From an uncultured Acidobacteriota bacterium (GTDB lineage: Bacteria > Acidobacteriota > UBA6911 > CAINFC01): DNA of 64,000 bases. The DNA lies in assembly GCA_903847975.1 (NCBI GenBank), contig CAINFC010000230.1, positions 1 through 64,000 of the forward strand, read 5' to 3'. Below are positions 25,485 to 34,940 of this stretch, piece by piece. The notes under the pieces were generated by a model that was not told where the DNA came from, made no database searches, and saw only the letters and a list, made by a program, of their open reading frames with translations. The translations under genes were made by a program, and so were the position numbers. The stretch's first letter is position 1. Every line of letters starts with the position of its first letter.

Positions 25485-27683
25485 TTATTTGCCGGCAGAG
25501 TCCATTCCGGGAATTTGCCCCAAAGGTTTCTGCAGCCCCTCCATGATTCCAAGCCGAAAGTGCTTCCAGTACTTCCCGTTTCTTTTAAAAACAAATTCCC
25601 GCAGCACCATATAACCGATATGGATGGCCAGAGAAAGCAAAACAGGATGTCCGTGGCGACGATAAAAGCGAACGGAACTTGCCGCCCAGGTGCGCCAGAA
25701 AAGAGGAGAAGTCGGCCCCTGGGTGGTCCTGGAAATTTTATGCCACATTTTGGCTGTGGGTACATAGCGAATCAGCATTCCGCAGGCACGGATCCGCTCA
25801 GAGAAATCCCAGTCATCAAAAATAAAAAAGTATCCCGGATCAAATAACCCCGCCTTTTCGAATGCCGCCTTCCGGATGAGCAAGCCGCAGCTCGGCGCAT
25901 AATCCAGATCCCGAGGTTCGTCGGCCGCGTTTTTTCTACGGCTGGTCATTAATATCGCCGGCGGAAACCGACGGTACTCGCCCCCGCAGGACCAAACTTC
26001 ATTTTCCGTACCATAACAGAGAACCTTTGGCATCAGAATGCCTATCTGTGCATCCTGTTTGGCAATGTCGAGCAGGCAATCCAGCAGGTCCGGAGGGACC
26101 ACCGTGTCATTATTCAACATGAAGATAAAATCGGCGCCGTCATTCAGAGCATATTGAAAACCCACGTTATAGCCAGATGGAACGCCAAGATTTTGAAAAT
26201 TTTCGATCACCGTGACCTCGGGAAACTCCTTGCGTACAAGGTTGGAAGTCCCATCGGTGGATCCATTATCGACCAATACAATCCTGAACCGGGGATACGC
26301 CAGCCTGGCAACCGAGGCCAGGCATTCCTGGGTGTCTCCATAATTATTGAAGGAAAGGATTACAACGTGTATTAAAGGGAACGGTTGGCATTGGACCAGG
26401 GGAGCCGTCACTGGCATCATTACCTCCAGGGGCTGCATTCGGCCGGCAATCAGGGCCACCGTTTCTGCAGCCTGAGAAAAGTTGTCATCCACCTCCCGAT
26501 GGCGAAATTCTGAGGCCCGACCCAGAAGGTAGAGGTTATCATATCGGTTAAAAAAGCTCTGAGCGTCTGAGAGAACCTGGTTGTACTTTCGCTGATAAAC
26601 GGGATAGGCATGGTTCTCTCGGATCACCATCGAATCAAGTAATTTGCCTTCCGGAAGAAATTTCACCCGGACCAAATCCTCTATAACCTTGCCAACGGGA
26701 TCATGGTGTTTTTGCGTCACTTCTGCGCAAATTACAGTGCTGTCCGGAGGCTTATCCAGCTGACTCATGTTTTTAAATTCTACCAGGCGGTTGATGGCGA
26801 TATCATCGTCGATGAAATACACCCAGTGGTTATTCGAAACCATCGGCTGGCCAATGTGCAAATAAACGGCATCCACTTTTTGAAAGGCCAAGTCGACCGG
26901 GTGGCCCAGCAGTCGCCCGGTCACCGTAATGGGCAGCGTGGAAATGAAGTGATCGGCGGCGATTTGATGAACCTGACCCTGGCGTTCTACTTCCATGCTG
27001 AAGACCTTCGTGTTTTCATACGTCAGCCCACGCAGCCGGGAATTCAATAAAACCTTATCCTGGATCTCCGCATAGAGCCGGTCGACGATCGCCCCGTAAG
27101 CCCCGTGCAAGGGATAATAAAAATATTGAAATTTGTTTTTTGTGTTTTCAAAGAATTTATCCAGCGGATTGGCAAGGCGAACTTTTTGCTGCCCCCAGAG
27201 GGAGGAAACCTCCGCTCCGGATATGCCGAACAGCTTTTCGGTATAGGGACGAAAAAAAAGCTCATAAAGATACCGCCCATAGCGAGACACAACGAAATTT
27301 TCAAAATTATCCTGGGGAAGATGCCTGTTCCGGATGAGGAAGGATCCCAGCATTTGTAAATTCCGAGGAAGGCTCTGTCGTCGCACCAGCTCCAGCACGT
27401 CGAGGGGATCCCTCATCGGCTTTCCTTGGAGATACAGGGCGCTGCGTCGAATATGCCGCCCCATGGGCACCAGGTTGAGAAGTTGGGAAAGAATATGTTC
27501 ATCATGGGTAAAAAGGCGGTGGGCGGCAAAATCGCAGGGGAAACCATTCCACGGGAAGCTTCGGGCAAGACCGCCGACATAAGGCTGCTGCTCAATCACC
27601 ACAAAATCGATCCCGCGCTGCTTCAACAGGAATCCCGCGCTGATTCCGGCAATACCGGCCCCTAGAATTGCGACCTTAGACAT
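25485..27683 (-). CDS. Flavoenzyme (UGM/amine-oxidase-like) fused to GT2 glycosyltransferase
   Basis: A 732-residue two-domain protein. Residues 1-420 form an FAD-binding NAD(P)-binding-like oxidoreductase: dinucleotide fold VAILGAGIAGISAGFLLKQ (4-22), the VGGLARSF flavin segment (37-44), HRLFTHDEHI (55-64), and a C-terminal NLYLLGRASEFRHREVDDN (383-401) flavin cap, closest in style to UDP-galactopyranose mutase and related protoporphyrinogen-oxidase-like sugar enzymes. Residues ~437-690 are a GT2 glycosyltransferase: HVVILSFNNYGDTQECLASV, VDNGSTDGTS, and the FMLNNDT metal/nucleotide motif (521-527). Fusion suggests that the sugar is converted (for example to furanose form) and transferred by one polypeptide. 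Both halves look intact. AGGA precedes the ATG. Confidence 0.88.
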   Translation of the reverse strand: MSKVAILGAGIAGISAGFLLKQRGIDFVVIEQQPYVGGLARSFPWNGFPCDFAAHRLFTHDEHILSQLLNLVPMGRHIRRSALYLQGKPMRDPLDVLELVRRQSLPRNLQMLGSFLIRNRHLPQDNFENFVVSRYGRYLYELFFRPYTEKLFGISGAEVSSLWGQQKVRLANPLDKFFENTKNKFQYFYYPLHGAYGAIVDRLYAEIQDKVLLNSRLRGLTYENTKVFSMEVERQGQVHQIAADHFISTLPITVTGRLLGHPVDLAFQKVDAVYLHIGQPMVSNNHWVYFIDDDIAINRLVEFKNMSQLDKPPDSTVICAEVTQKHHDPVGKVIEDLVRVKFLPEGKLLDSMVIRENHAYPVYQRKYNQVLSDAQSFFNRYDNLYLLGRASEFRHREVDDNFSQAAETVALIAGRMQPLEVMMPVTAPLVQCQPFPLIHVVILSFNNYGDTQECLASVARLAYPRFRIVLVDNGSTDGTSNLVRKEFPEVTVIENFQNLGVPSGYNVGFQYALNDGADFIFMLNNDTVVPPDLLDCLLDIAKQDAQIGILMPKVLCYGTENEVWSCGGEYRRFPPAILMTSRRKNAADEPRDLDYAPSCGLLIRKAAFEKAGLFDPGYFFIFDDWDFSERIRACGMLIRYVPTAKMWHKISRTTQGPTSPLFWRTWAASSVRFYRRHGHPVLLSLAIHIGYMVLREFVFKRNGKYWKHFRLGIMEGLQKPLGQIPGMDSAGK

Positions 27684-27787
27684 ATTCCTGCTTCCCAGGA
27701 CTTAACCTAAAAATCATGGAGGCTATTATGGCTTGAAATTGGGAGATTGGCATCAAATCCTTTTTAATCCTCAAGGGAGCTTCCGGT

Positions 27788-28516
27788 TCATTGAGCTTTC
27801 CGGGCCTGACTGTTTTTTATCAAATGAGCCGCAACGATTCCCGGCTGATCATTCGCAAGGGAATCAAGCCGGGTAGAGTCCAAAAGGCTTTGATAAATAT
27901 CGTGGTCGGCTCGAATCGCGAAGTCAATCCAGGAAATCAGCTCGAAATGTGGGATCAGCTTCTGCTTTAACTGAGCTTCCCGTATCTCTACCGGTTCGGT
28001 AGGCCGGGGATCGTGATTTACCTCGAGAATGAGCAGCAGGTGAGCCGACGGTTTCAAGACGCGAATTATCTCTGAGAGGGCGGTATCGACATGATCGACA
28101 TGGTCCAGCGAATTAAAACTGGAAACAAGGTCGAAGGACGCGTCCCTAAACGGAATTCCTTCAACTAAACCATTGACATAGTTCATTTTATGAAGATGAA
28201 TACCGAGCTTCCAGTATCGGCACACCTCCGGGTCCAGTCCAATTCTCAACAACGCCGTATTCGCCCATTCCAGGCTGCCACAGGGCCCGCAGCCGATATC
28301 CAAAACTTTCTTATTTTCATACCAGCTGCTTTTAAGCCCAAAAAAGTCTGTAAAAAAATATGGAAAGTGTCCGTTATGCAGGCCTTTCTTTTTATAGAGC
28401 TTTCTCCAAAAACGATATTCCAAGTACCCTTTCAGCTTCCTTTGGAGCAACCAGGGGATAAAGGGCAAGACTGCGGCATAAATCGGTTTTACAAGGCTTT
28501 TGATCTTTGGGTGCAT
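27788..28516 (-). CDS. Class I SAM-dependent methyltransferase
   Basis: A 242-residue cytosolic methyltransferase of the Methyltransf_11 type. Motif I is KKVLDIGCGPCGSLEWA, the strand-2 acidic end is GLDPEVCRYW, and motif IV is FDLVSSFNSLDHVDHVDTAL, followed by RVLKPSAHLLLILEV. The substrate is probably a glycan or a glycolipid intermediate, given its neighbours. It is first in the minus-strand operon and is preceded by a good promoter at 28570-28597; the gene order then runs methyltransferase, fused flavoenzyme-GT2, lipoprotein, flippase, propeller, zinc-ribbon methyltransferase. The ATG lacks a clear ribosome site. Confidence 0.88.
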   Translation of the reverse strand: MHPKIKSLVKPIYAAVLPFIPWLLQRKLKGYLEYRFWRKLYKKKGLHNGHFPYFFTDFFGLKSSWYENKKVLDIGCGPCGSLEWANTALLRIGLDPEVCRYWKLGIHLHKMNYVNGLVEGIPFRDASFDLVSSFNSLDHVDHVDTALSEIIRVLKPSAHLLLILEVNHDPRPTEPVEIREAQLKQKLIPHFELISWIDFAIRADHDIYQSLLDSTRLDSLANDQPGIVAAHLIKNSQARKAQ

Positions 28517-28569
28517 GAATCGGAATATCAGCTGGTTGATGCAAAAATTATTTCTCGCTTTGCGTTAAT

Positions 28570-28597
28570 ATTTTAAAGAATATTCGAAAGTTGTCAA
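28570..28597 (-). promoter_or_regulatory. Sigma70-type promoter of the minus-strand polysaccharide operon
   Basis: Read on the minus strand: TTGACA (28597-28592), 16 bases, TAAAAT (28575-28570). Start of transcription would be near 28563, leaving a ~47-base leader before the ATG at 28516. The divergent GT4 gene begins 99 bases on the other side, so this 180-base gap is the control region between the two arms of the cluster. Confidence 0.65.
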
Positions 28598-28695
28598 CCC
28601 ACTCACCTGTTCCGCTTGAACATCACCTACGAAAATTCCTCTCCCTCTTTTTCATGAACTGGTGCAAAATTCAGGGACAACTTTGGAGAATCGTC

Positions 28696-29880
28696 ATGCG
28701 GATTTGCTATTTTGGCACCTATCGACCGGAATATATGCGCAATCAGATTAATATGGCCGCCCTGCAGAAAATGGGAGTGGATATCTTCAAATGCCATCAA
28801 CCGCTTTGGCGAACGGATATGGAACGGATACAGGTGGTAGTGGGCGGATGGAAAAACCCATTATTCTGGATGCGTTTATTCACCGTGTATGTCAGACTGA
28901 TCTGGCAGTATCTTCGGGTTCCCGATCACGACCTGGTAATCCTTGGATATCCGGGGCACCTGGATGTTTTTATAGCGAAAGCTCTGACTCTGCTTCGCCG
29001 CAAGCCCCTTGTCTGGGATGTAATTCTTTCGGTGGTTCAGGTTTCACGGGAAAGAGGATTAAACGATGTTGTTCCCTTTTCCCTGAAACTTCTCCGTTTC
29101 GTCGAGGGTATCGCCATACGACTCCCTGATTTATGCATCCTGGACACCCCTTTTTATGTCGAGTGGTTTCAAAACGAATATCATCTGAGTCCAACCGGGG
29201 TGCCTTTTGAATATCTCCTCATTGGCGCCGATGACCGTTTTTTCCGGGAAGCTGCGGCGCCGACAATGCCCGAACAACATTCTTCTTCCGGCCGTCTGCG
29301 GCGAGTCATTTACTCCGGATCCTTCATTCCGAATCATGGGGTGCCGACCATTCTTGAAGCGGCTCGTCTTTTAACGGATGATCCAACCATTCAATTTGTC
29401 TTCATTGGTTCAGGGATAGGGAAAAAGGCGGCCCAAGTCATGGCAGAAAGCTATCGACTTGACAATGTCACTTTCATTGATTGGCTGGACAAGTCGGAAT
29501 TGATCGAGCAATTGAGACAGGCCGATATCATCCTGGGCGCTTTTGGCAATACCACCCACTCGCGTATCACGATCCATAACAAGATTTTCGAAGGAATGGC
29601 ACTCGGAAAACCAGTATTAACGGGAGATTCTCCTGCCGTTCGAAAATTTCTGCTCCCGGATGACAACGTTGTGATTTGTCCACAGGCGGACCCGAAGGCA
29701 TTGGCCTGCTCGATTCGGCAGCTGATTGCCAACCCGGAGCGGAGATATAAGATCGGCCTTCGGGCTCGAAAGTCATTTCTTGAAAAATTTACCCTGGAAG
29801 AAGTCGGGAGGAATTACCTGGAAATTCTGAACAGGCACTTCCATTTGCCGATGAAGTCATACATTTCTGATAAGTTATGA
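28696..29880 (+). CDS. GT4-family glycosyltransferase
   Basis: A 394-residue GT-B glycosyltransferase. The N-terminal fold starts MRICYFGTYRPEYMRNQINM; the C-terminal nucleotide-sugar domain shows RRVIYSGSFIPNHGVPTILE (donor-phosphate loop), FIGSGIGKKAAQVM, and HNKIFEGMALGKPVLTGDSPA with the E in FEGMALG matching the conserved retaining-GT4 glutamate (E-x7-E region). The start at 28696 was chosen since GGAGA lies eight bases upstream and the Rossmann strand follows immediately; the frame is open further upstream from a TTG but that extension is unlike the family. Its last codon overlaps the next gene's ATG (ATGA), so it is coupled to the second GT4. Confidence 0.88.
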   Translation: MRICYFGTYRPEYMRNQINMAALQKMGVDIFKCHQPLWRTDMERIQVVVGGWKNPLFWMRLFTVYVRLIWQYLRVPDHDLVILGYPGHLDVFIAKALTLLRRKPLVWDVILSVVQVSRERGLNDVVPFSLKLLRFVEGIAIRLPDLCILDTPFYVEWFQNEYHLSPTGVPFEYLLIGADDRFFREAAAPTMPEQHSSSGRLRRVIYSGSFIPNHGVPTILEAARLLTDDPTIQFVFIGSGIGKKAAQVMAESYRLDNVTFIDWLDKSELIEQLRQADIILGAFGNTTHSRITIHNKIFEGMALGKPVLTGDSPAVRKFLLPDDNVVICPQADPKALACSIRQLIANPERRYKIGLRARKSFLEKFTLEEVGRNYLEILNRHFHLPMKSYISDKL

Positions 29881-31124
29881 GTCTTCGAATCCTGTACCTG
29901 CTGACCCAGGACCTGGAGAGTCCCAGCGGCCTGGGACGCTATGCCCCTTTAGCACAGGAACTGGCCCGTCGAGGCCACCGGGTAACCATCGCGACCTTAC
30001 ATTCCGATTACTCCCGTCTCAAAGAAAAAAAGTGCATTCAGGAAAGACTTGAAATTCGCTATGTTGCTCCTATGCACGTGAAAAAACAGCAGGACAGGAA
30101 AACATATTATTCCCCGTGGCAATTGCTGGGAGTGACTGCATGGGCATCGGTCGCACTCCTTCGTGCTGTATCCCAAATCCCCGCGGATATTATACATATC
30201 GGCAAGCCGCACCCGATGAATAGCCTTGCAGGTTTGCTGGGGAAGTTCCTGAAGGGCGCTTCAACGCAGATCTACCTGGACTGCGACGATTATGAAGCCG
30301 GAGTGGGCTTTTTCGCCAGGCCCTGGCAAAAAAAAGTCATTCAATTATTTGAAAATCGAGTACCTCTGCACGTCGACTATGTAACGACCCACACCGATTT
30401 CATGCAGCTCTTTCTGCAGCGTCTGGGGGTTTCCCAAAGCCGTATTTTTTATTTACCCAATGGAGTGGATCGCCGACGATTTCTTCCACCGGACCCTGAG
30501 GAAGTCGGGAAACTTAGGCATCAATTGGGATTAGCCGAACGGAAGGTGGTACTTTTTGTCGGAAGTCTAAGTCGTCCGGGGCATCCCGTGGATCTGCTTC
30601 TTCGCGCTTTTGCCAGGGTCCATTCCGCGCAACCCCAATCCGTCCTGTTGCTGGTGGGCGGCGGTGAAGATTTCCAGAACCTACGAGCCGAAATTGGCCG
30701 GACAGGTCTTGGTGCCAGCGTCATTATGGCAGGACGTGTACCCCCTTCCCAAACCGTGCTTTACTACCATCTCGGCGATGTATCTGTCGACCCGGTTCTC
30801 GAAGATGGTGCCGCTAAGGGACGCTGCCCTCTGAAACTATTCGAGAGTTGGGCCTGTTCCGTTCCCTATGTCAGTGCTGATGTTGGTGACCGCCGAAAGC
30901 TTCTGGGGGATCCGCCCTGCGGATTGCTCACGAAGCCTGCCGACCCATGTGCTTTGGCGGATGCCATTTTAAAGATTCTGCGCCATCCGGACCTTGGTCA
31001 AAATCTTTGTCAGCTGGGACGGAGACAAGTGGAATCATTCTACTGGGATCGGTTGGCAGAACAAATGGAGGCAATATATCAGAAGAACCAGCGGAGCCGT
31101 TTGGCAAGGGAACAGGGTTTCTAA
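29877..31124 (+). CDS. GT4-family glycosyltransferase
   Basis: A 415-residue retaining GT-B glycosyltransferase. N-terminal acceptor domain: LRILYLLTQDLESPSGLGRYAPLAQELARRGH with the glycine-rich SGLGRY turn typical of GT4. C-terminal donor domain: RKVVLFVGSLSRPGHPVDLLLRAFARV, LLLVGGGEDFQNL, and CPLKLFESWACSVPYVSADVGD where K and E of KLFES correspond to the nucleotide-sugar contacts. The ATG at 29877 overlaps the preceding stop (ATGA). Donor and acceptor are unknown. Second gene of the plus-strand arm of the polysaccharide island. Confidence 0.9.
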   Translation: MSLRILYLLTQDLESPSGLGRYAPLAQELARRGHRVTIATLHSDYSRLKEKKCIQERLEIRYVAPMHVKKQQDRKTYYSPWQLLGVTAWASVALLRAVSQIPADIIHIGKPHPMNSLAGLLGKFLKGASTQIYLDCDDYEAGVGFFARPWQKKVIQLFENRVPLHVDYVTTHTDFMQLFLQRLGVSQSRIFYLPNGVDRRRFLPPDPEEVGKLRHQLGLAERKVVLFVGSLSRPGHPVDLLLRAFARVHSAQPQSVLLLVGGGEDFQNLRAEIGRTGLGASVIMAGRVPPSQTVLYYHLGDVSVDPVLEDGAAKGRCPLKLFESWACSVPYVSADVGDRRKLLGDPPCGLLTKPADPCALADAILKILRHPDLGQNLCQLGRRQVESFYWDRLAEQMEAIYQKNQRSRLAREQGF

Positions 31125-31154
31125 CGAATTATGCAAATGACAGGAAGCGGACAC

Positions 31155-32744
31155 ATGGAAAGTCGTCCCAAACCCCCAACCCTGAAATTGGCGCAACTGG
31201 GTTTCATTTTCCTTTTGGGACTCCTTCTTCGAATCTGGGGCACTGACTTTTCTTTGCCCTATCTGCATCACCCCGATGAAGGAGCTGTGGTCATGCCCGC
31301 ACTGAGAGTCCTGGCGACAGGAGATTGTCGCCCCTTTCGCCTGGATTATGGTTCGATTTATATCTATAGTATCACGGCGCTATCCGTTCCCTACTATCTT
31401 TACGGCTATTGGCTTGGCTACTTTAAAAGCACAGCAGACATTCCTATTTTCACTTCCTTCAATGACGTCTGCCGATACCCTTTTCCGAAATTTTACCTTC
31501 TTCCGCGCCTATTGACCGCTATCATCGGCAGTCTGTCCATTCTGGTGGTTTTTTTACTTGCGCGGCGCATTACCTCCGAACAAGGGGCTTTGGCATCCAG
31601 TCTTTTCCTTGCCCTGGAACCGCTCCATGTGCGGAACTCCCATTTTGCCACGACGGATGTCCCGATGACATTTCTCGTGCTTTTAGCCATAAACAGGATG
31701 CTGGCCTTTCAAGAGAGCGGAAAAAGAGATGACTTCCTCTGGGCCGGATTCTTTTGCGGCCTTGCCGCTTCCACCAAATTCACTGCCGGACTTTTGTGCC
31801 TTGGCCTTGTTTGGGCTCACATTTTCCGATCCCGGACGCCAAAGGATCTGATCGATAGAAGAATCATTCTCGGAGGGGTGGCAACAGCCGGTGCCTTTTT
31901 GCTGGGTACTCCCTATGCAATGGATTTTTCATATTTCCTGAATTGGCTTACCAGCAACTCAAATTATTATGCGAATGGCCTGGGGAAGATGGAGGAGCCG
32001 TCCTCCTTTCTCTATTACTGCAAAACGCTCTGGGATTCAAATGCTCTGCCTATTCTGACGGTTGCCATCCCCGGTGTTTATTCCTTGGCAGCCAAGTGAT
32101 GGAAAAAAGCCCTGCTGTTCCTTTTCTTTCCGGTCGCGCATCTTACGCTGTTTTCCCTCCAGGCGGCACATTATTCGAGACACCTGGTTCCCTTCGTGCC
32201 CTTTCTGGCTATCGGTGCGGGAGCAGGAATAATTCACGTAAAGGAGCAGTTTTCAAGACGGTTTTTGGTCCGAAAATCCTTGTTCGCCTGCTCTGCAGGC
32301 TTGGCGGTATTATTGCTTTCCTTGCCTTGGCTGGCAGGGTCTATTCAAACCAGCTTCCTTCTAGGTCGGGAGGATGTTCGAACGGTTGCCCTCAATTGGT
32401 ACCTGAAAACAATACCCCCCGGCCTGAAAACTGCATCGGATTGGATGGGGCCTTCTTTCAGCTGTATTCCAAATCAGATTTATCGAAGCTGGAATCCGGG
32501 GGAACATGATGCGCAATGGTATGTCGATAATGGTTTTTCTTACCTGGTTTTGAGTGAAGCTCTTGTGAAAGACCCGAACCGAACGATCCTGGCCGCTGAA
32601 AATTACCGTCAATTTTTCATCAAATTTGCCATCATGAAGGAATTTTCGGGACCCCAATTGGGCTTCGCCGATCGGAAAATATGGATTTTTCGTGTTCCAA
32701 GCCAGCTCGCCCCCACTAGCAGAAAAAACAGTCCGCTAGGGTAA
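31155..32744 (+). pseudogene. GT39-like membrane glycosyltransferase with one in-frame TGA
   Basis: A polyprenyl-phosphate-sugar:acceptor transferase of the GT39/ArnT-like superfamily, ~528 residues if read through. First helix LGFIFLLGLLLRIWGTDF is followed by the catalytic-loop HHPDEGAVV (the DE pair), then a run of transmembrane helices. A TGA at 32097-32099 (AAG TGA TGG) stops the frame after ~314 codons, but the same frame continues with WKKALLFLFFPVAHLTLF, more helices and a soluble C-terminal domain for another 215 codons to a TAG at 32742-32744. No frameshift is present. The likely lost residue is arginine (CGA). ATG 31155 follows AGGAAG by seven bases. The alternatives are a recent nonsense mutation, read-through, or a sequencing error. 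Confidence 0.78.
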
Positions 32745-34832
32745 CCGAACTTTTTCACCATGGTTTTCAACGGCCGGCAGCGATAGGGTCAGCCGCGCCA
32801 TGAACTCCTTCAGGGACAACGAGAAAAGGCCGTCGCTGGCGGTTCCTCCCAGCAGCACACCCTGGGGCTCCGGCTTGATCCACAAGCTGCAAAGCTTTAT
32901 TTTCCAGCCCGGATAGCGGTGCCACGAGGCGCCCTGGTCGGTGGAATAGACCAAGCCATCCGTATAATTATCGGTGGCCAGAAGGACAGATACCACCTCG
33001 CCCTTCCGTTCCTGGCCTCTGCCTGCCGACGGCAGCGGAAAGCAGGCCATCAGGGCGGCATCCACCCCGCCCAGATCGTCAGACACCCTTTCCCAGGTCT
33101 CTCCACGGTCGGTGCTGCGGAAAATCCCCAGGCGGGTGCCCAGCAGCCAGGGCCCCGCATCCTCAAACGGGCAGACCATCGATTGCACCGGAACCTCCGG
33201 CAGCCCCTGGCGGGAAATTCGCCAGGTTTTCCCAAGATCTTCGCTGACCTGAACGCGTCCCATGGCTCCCGCAAGTAAGTATATCTTCCCCTGGGATGTA
33301 GAAGCCAGCGAGAAGATGGGGCTGTTGCCCTCCGAACCGGTTTGGAATGGCTCCAACCGCCAGTTCAGGCCATCCTCGGATAGGAACAGCCCTTCCTGGC
33401 CGGCGGCCAGGACCAAGCCATAGGAGCGGATTGGAGCATAGAATAAGGCGTTGATTCGGCCCCGCACCTGGGCGGAAGGGAGCTTGCGCCAGGCCTCGCC
33501 GGCCTCTTCCCGGAGAAAAAGTCCATCCGAGGTCCCTGCCAGAGTGGCTTCCCGGGGGCTGCTGAGCCTGAGGAGCGCAAAAACCTCCTCCGGAACTTCT
33601 GACGGATTCAGCTTTTCCTTGCTCCAGTTTTGCCCGTGATCCCGGGTGGTATAGGCCCCGCCCTCCCGGTAGTCGTCCGGCATGCCGATGGTAATTTCCG
33701 CCGGCTTCCAGACATCGGAGCTGATCGCGGAAATCCGATGGTGGATGATTCCCTTGTTGCTTGGCTGAAAGGAAATACCGCCGTCGTCACTTTTCACCAC
33801 CCCGTCGTCTTCGACTGCCAGAAAGATAACCTTTTTATCGGAAGGATGAACAACAATATCGTGAATGATCTTTTTGTCGCCGAAACAGAACGTCCAGCTT
33901 TTTCCCGCATCGACACTTCGGTAAAGACCGCTGCTGGAACCGGCGTAAAGCACCGAGCCATCCGCGGAAGCCCCCAGGCTGATCACCCGCCGGCTCATCC
34001 ACTGGAAATTCCCTTTTTGATTCAAGAGGGTCCGCCTCCAGGATTCGCCTCCGTCCGTGCTCCGGTAAATTCCAGAGCAGGCAGTCAGCAGGATTGTTTT
34101 CCCGGAGGAATCCAGGCTCAGGACCCGGAAGACATCCGAATCCGGATTGATCCCCTTGCTGGTTAACTCCCAGTTCTGTCCCCCGTCCGTGCTGGCATAA
34201 AGGAGCCTTCTTGTCCCCGCCAGAAGGCGCTCCGGCTGATTCGGGTCAAACCACATGGTTTTAACGCCGTTGTCCAGAGAGCCGCTGCCTTCCAACAGGC
34301 CCCAGCTCGCCCCCCGGTCTTCGGAGCGGAGAATTCCTTCGAGTGTGACCAGGTGCCACCGGCTCGGATTGCCTGGAGAAAGCAGCAGATCCCGGACGCC
34401 CGCGCCTTCCTGGCGATGAAACAGCTCCGTCCAGGTGGAACCGGCATCTCCGGAATACAGCACGATGCCTCCCGAGGACCTGCGCAGCCAGGCGACCACC
34501 CAAAGCGAACCGGGGAAACGAGAATCCGTCACGATCCTCTGAACGACGGCTTCCTCCTCCTCCAGGCCTGTTTCCAGGCGTTCCCAGGACTGGCCCCCGT
34601 TGGAGCTCTTATAAAGGCCGCCTTCATCGGTACCGGCGAAAAGAATCTCCGGTTTTTCCGGCAAAAGAGCGACGGAGCGGATGTCCCCGCCCGGCGGGCC
34701 GAGCCACTGAACCGGCGGCAGCTGATTCTGAGCCGGCAAGTCACAGCAAAGGAAAACCAGAAAAAGGAACAGCCCCCGAGGGACAAGATCCGATTGTTTT
34801 CCGCGGCAGCGGTTCGAGAGATATGGCGTCAT
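32736..34832 (-). CDS. Secreted BNR-repeat (sialidase-like propeller) protein
   Basis: A ~698-residue exported beta-propeller protein. After a leader (LVPRGLFLFLVFLCCDLPAQ) come at least nine blades with the BNR/Asp-box pattern SxDGGxSW or SxDxGxTW: SSNGGQSWERL, SGDAGSTWTEL, SEDRGASWGLL, STDGGQNWELT, STDGGESWRRT, SVDAGKSWTFC, TTRDHGQNWSK, SEDLGKTWRIS, STDRGETWERV and STDQGASWHRY. Such proteins (VPS10/YCF48-like) may bind glycans or act as sialidase-type folds; catalytic residues cannot be identified. ATG at 34832 is preferred over 34919, which would add a proline-rich extension ahead of the leader. Its stop region overlaps the end of the GT39-like gene by nine bases in convergent orientation. 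Confidence 0.85.
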   Translation of the reverse strand: MTPYLSNRCRGKQSDLVPRGLFLFLVFLCCDLPAQNQLPPVQWLGPPGGDIRSVALLPEKPEILFAGTDEGGLYKSSNGGQSWERLETGLEEEEAVVQRIVTDSRFPGSLWVVAWLRRSSGGIVLYSGDAGSTWTELFHRQEGAGVRDLLLSPGNPSRWHLVTLEGILRSEDRGASWGLLEGSGSLDNGVKTMWFDPNQPERLLAGTRRLLYASTDGGQNWELTSKGINPDSDVFRVLSLDSSGKTILLTACSGIYRSTDGGESWRRTLLNQKGNFQWMSRRVISLGASADGSVLYAGSSSGLYRSVDAGKSWTFCFGDKKIIHDIVVHPSDKKVIFLAVEDDGVVKSDDGGISFQPSNKGIIHHRISAISSDVWKPAEITIGMPDDYREGGAYTTRDHGQNWSKEKLNPSEVPEEVFALLRLSSPREATLAGTSDGLFLREEAGEAWRKLPSAQVRGRINALFYAPIRSYGLVLAAGQEGLFLSEDGLNWRLEPFQTGSEGNSPIFSLASTSQGKIYLLAGAMGRVQVSEDLGKTWRISRQGLPEVPVQSMVCPFEDAGPWLLGTRLGIFRSTDRGETWERVSDDLGGVDAALMACFPLPSAGRGQERKGEVVSVLLATDNYTDGLVYSTDQGASWHRYPGWKIKLCSLWIKPEPQGVLLGGTASDGLFSLSLKEFMARLTLSLPAVENHGEKVRLP

Positions 34833-34940
34833 GCGTGCGGATCCGGTGGGTTTCGCCAACCGGCCTGATGGCGGATATTGTAACCAGCGAGGCGCCGGAG
34901 GGAGGAAACCAGGTTCCATCGCCTCGCCGTCCCCAGGGTG

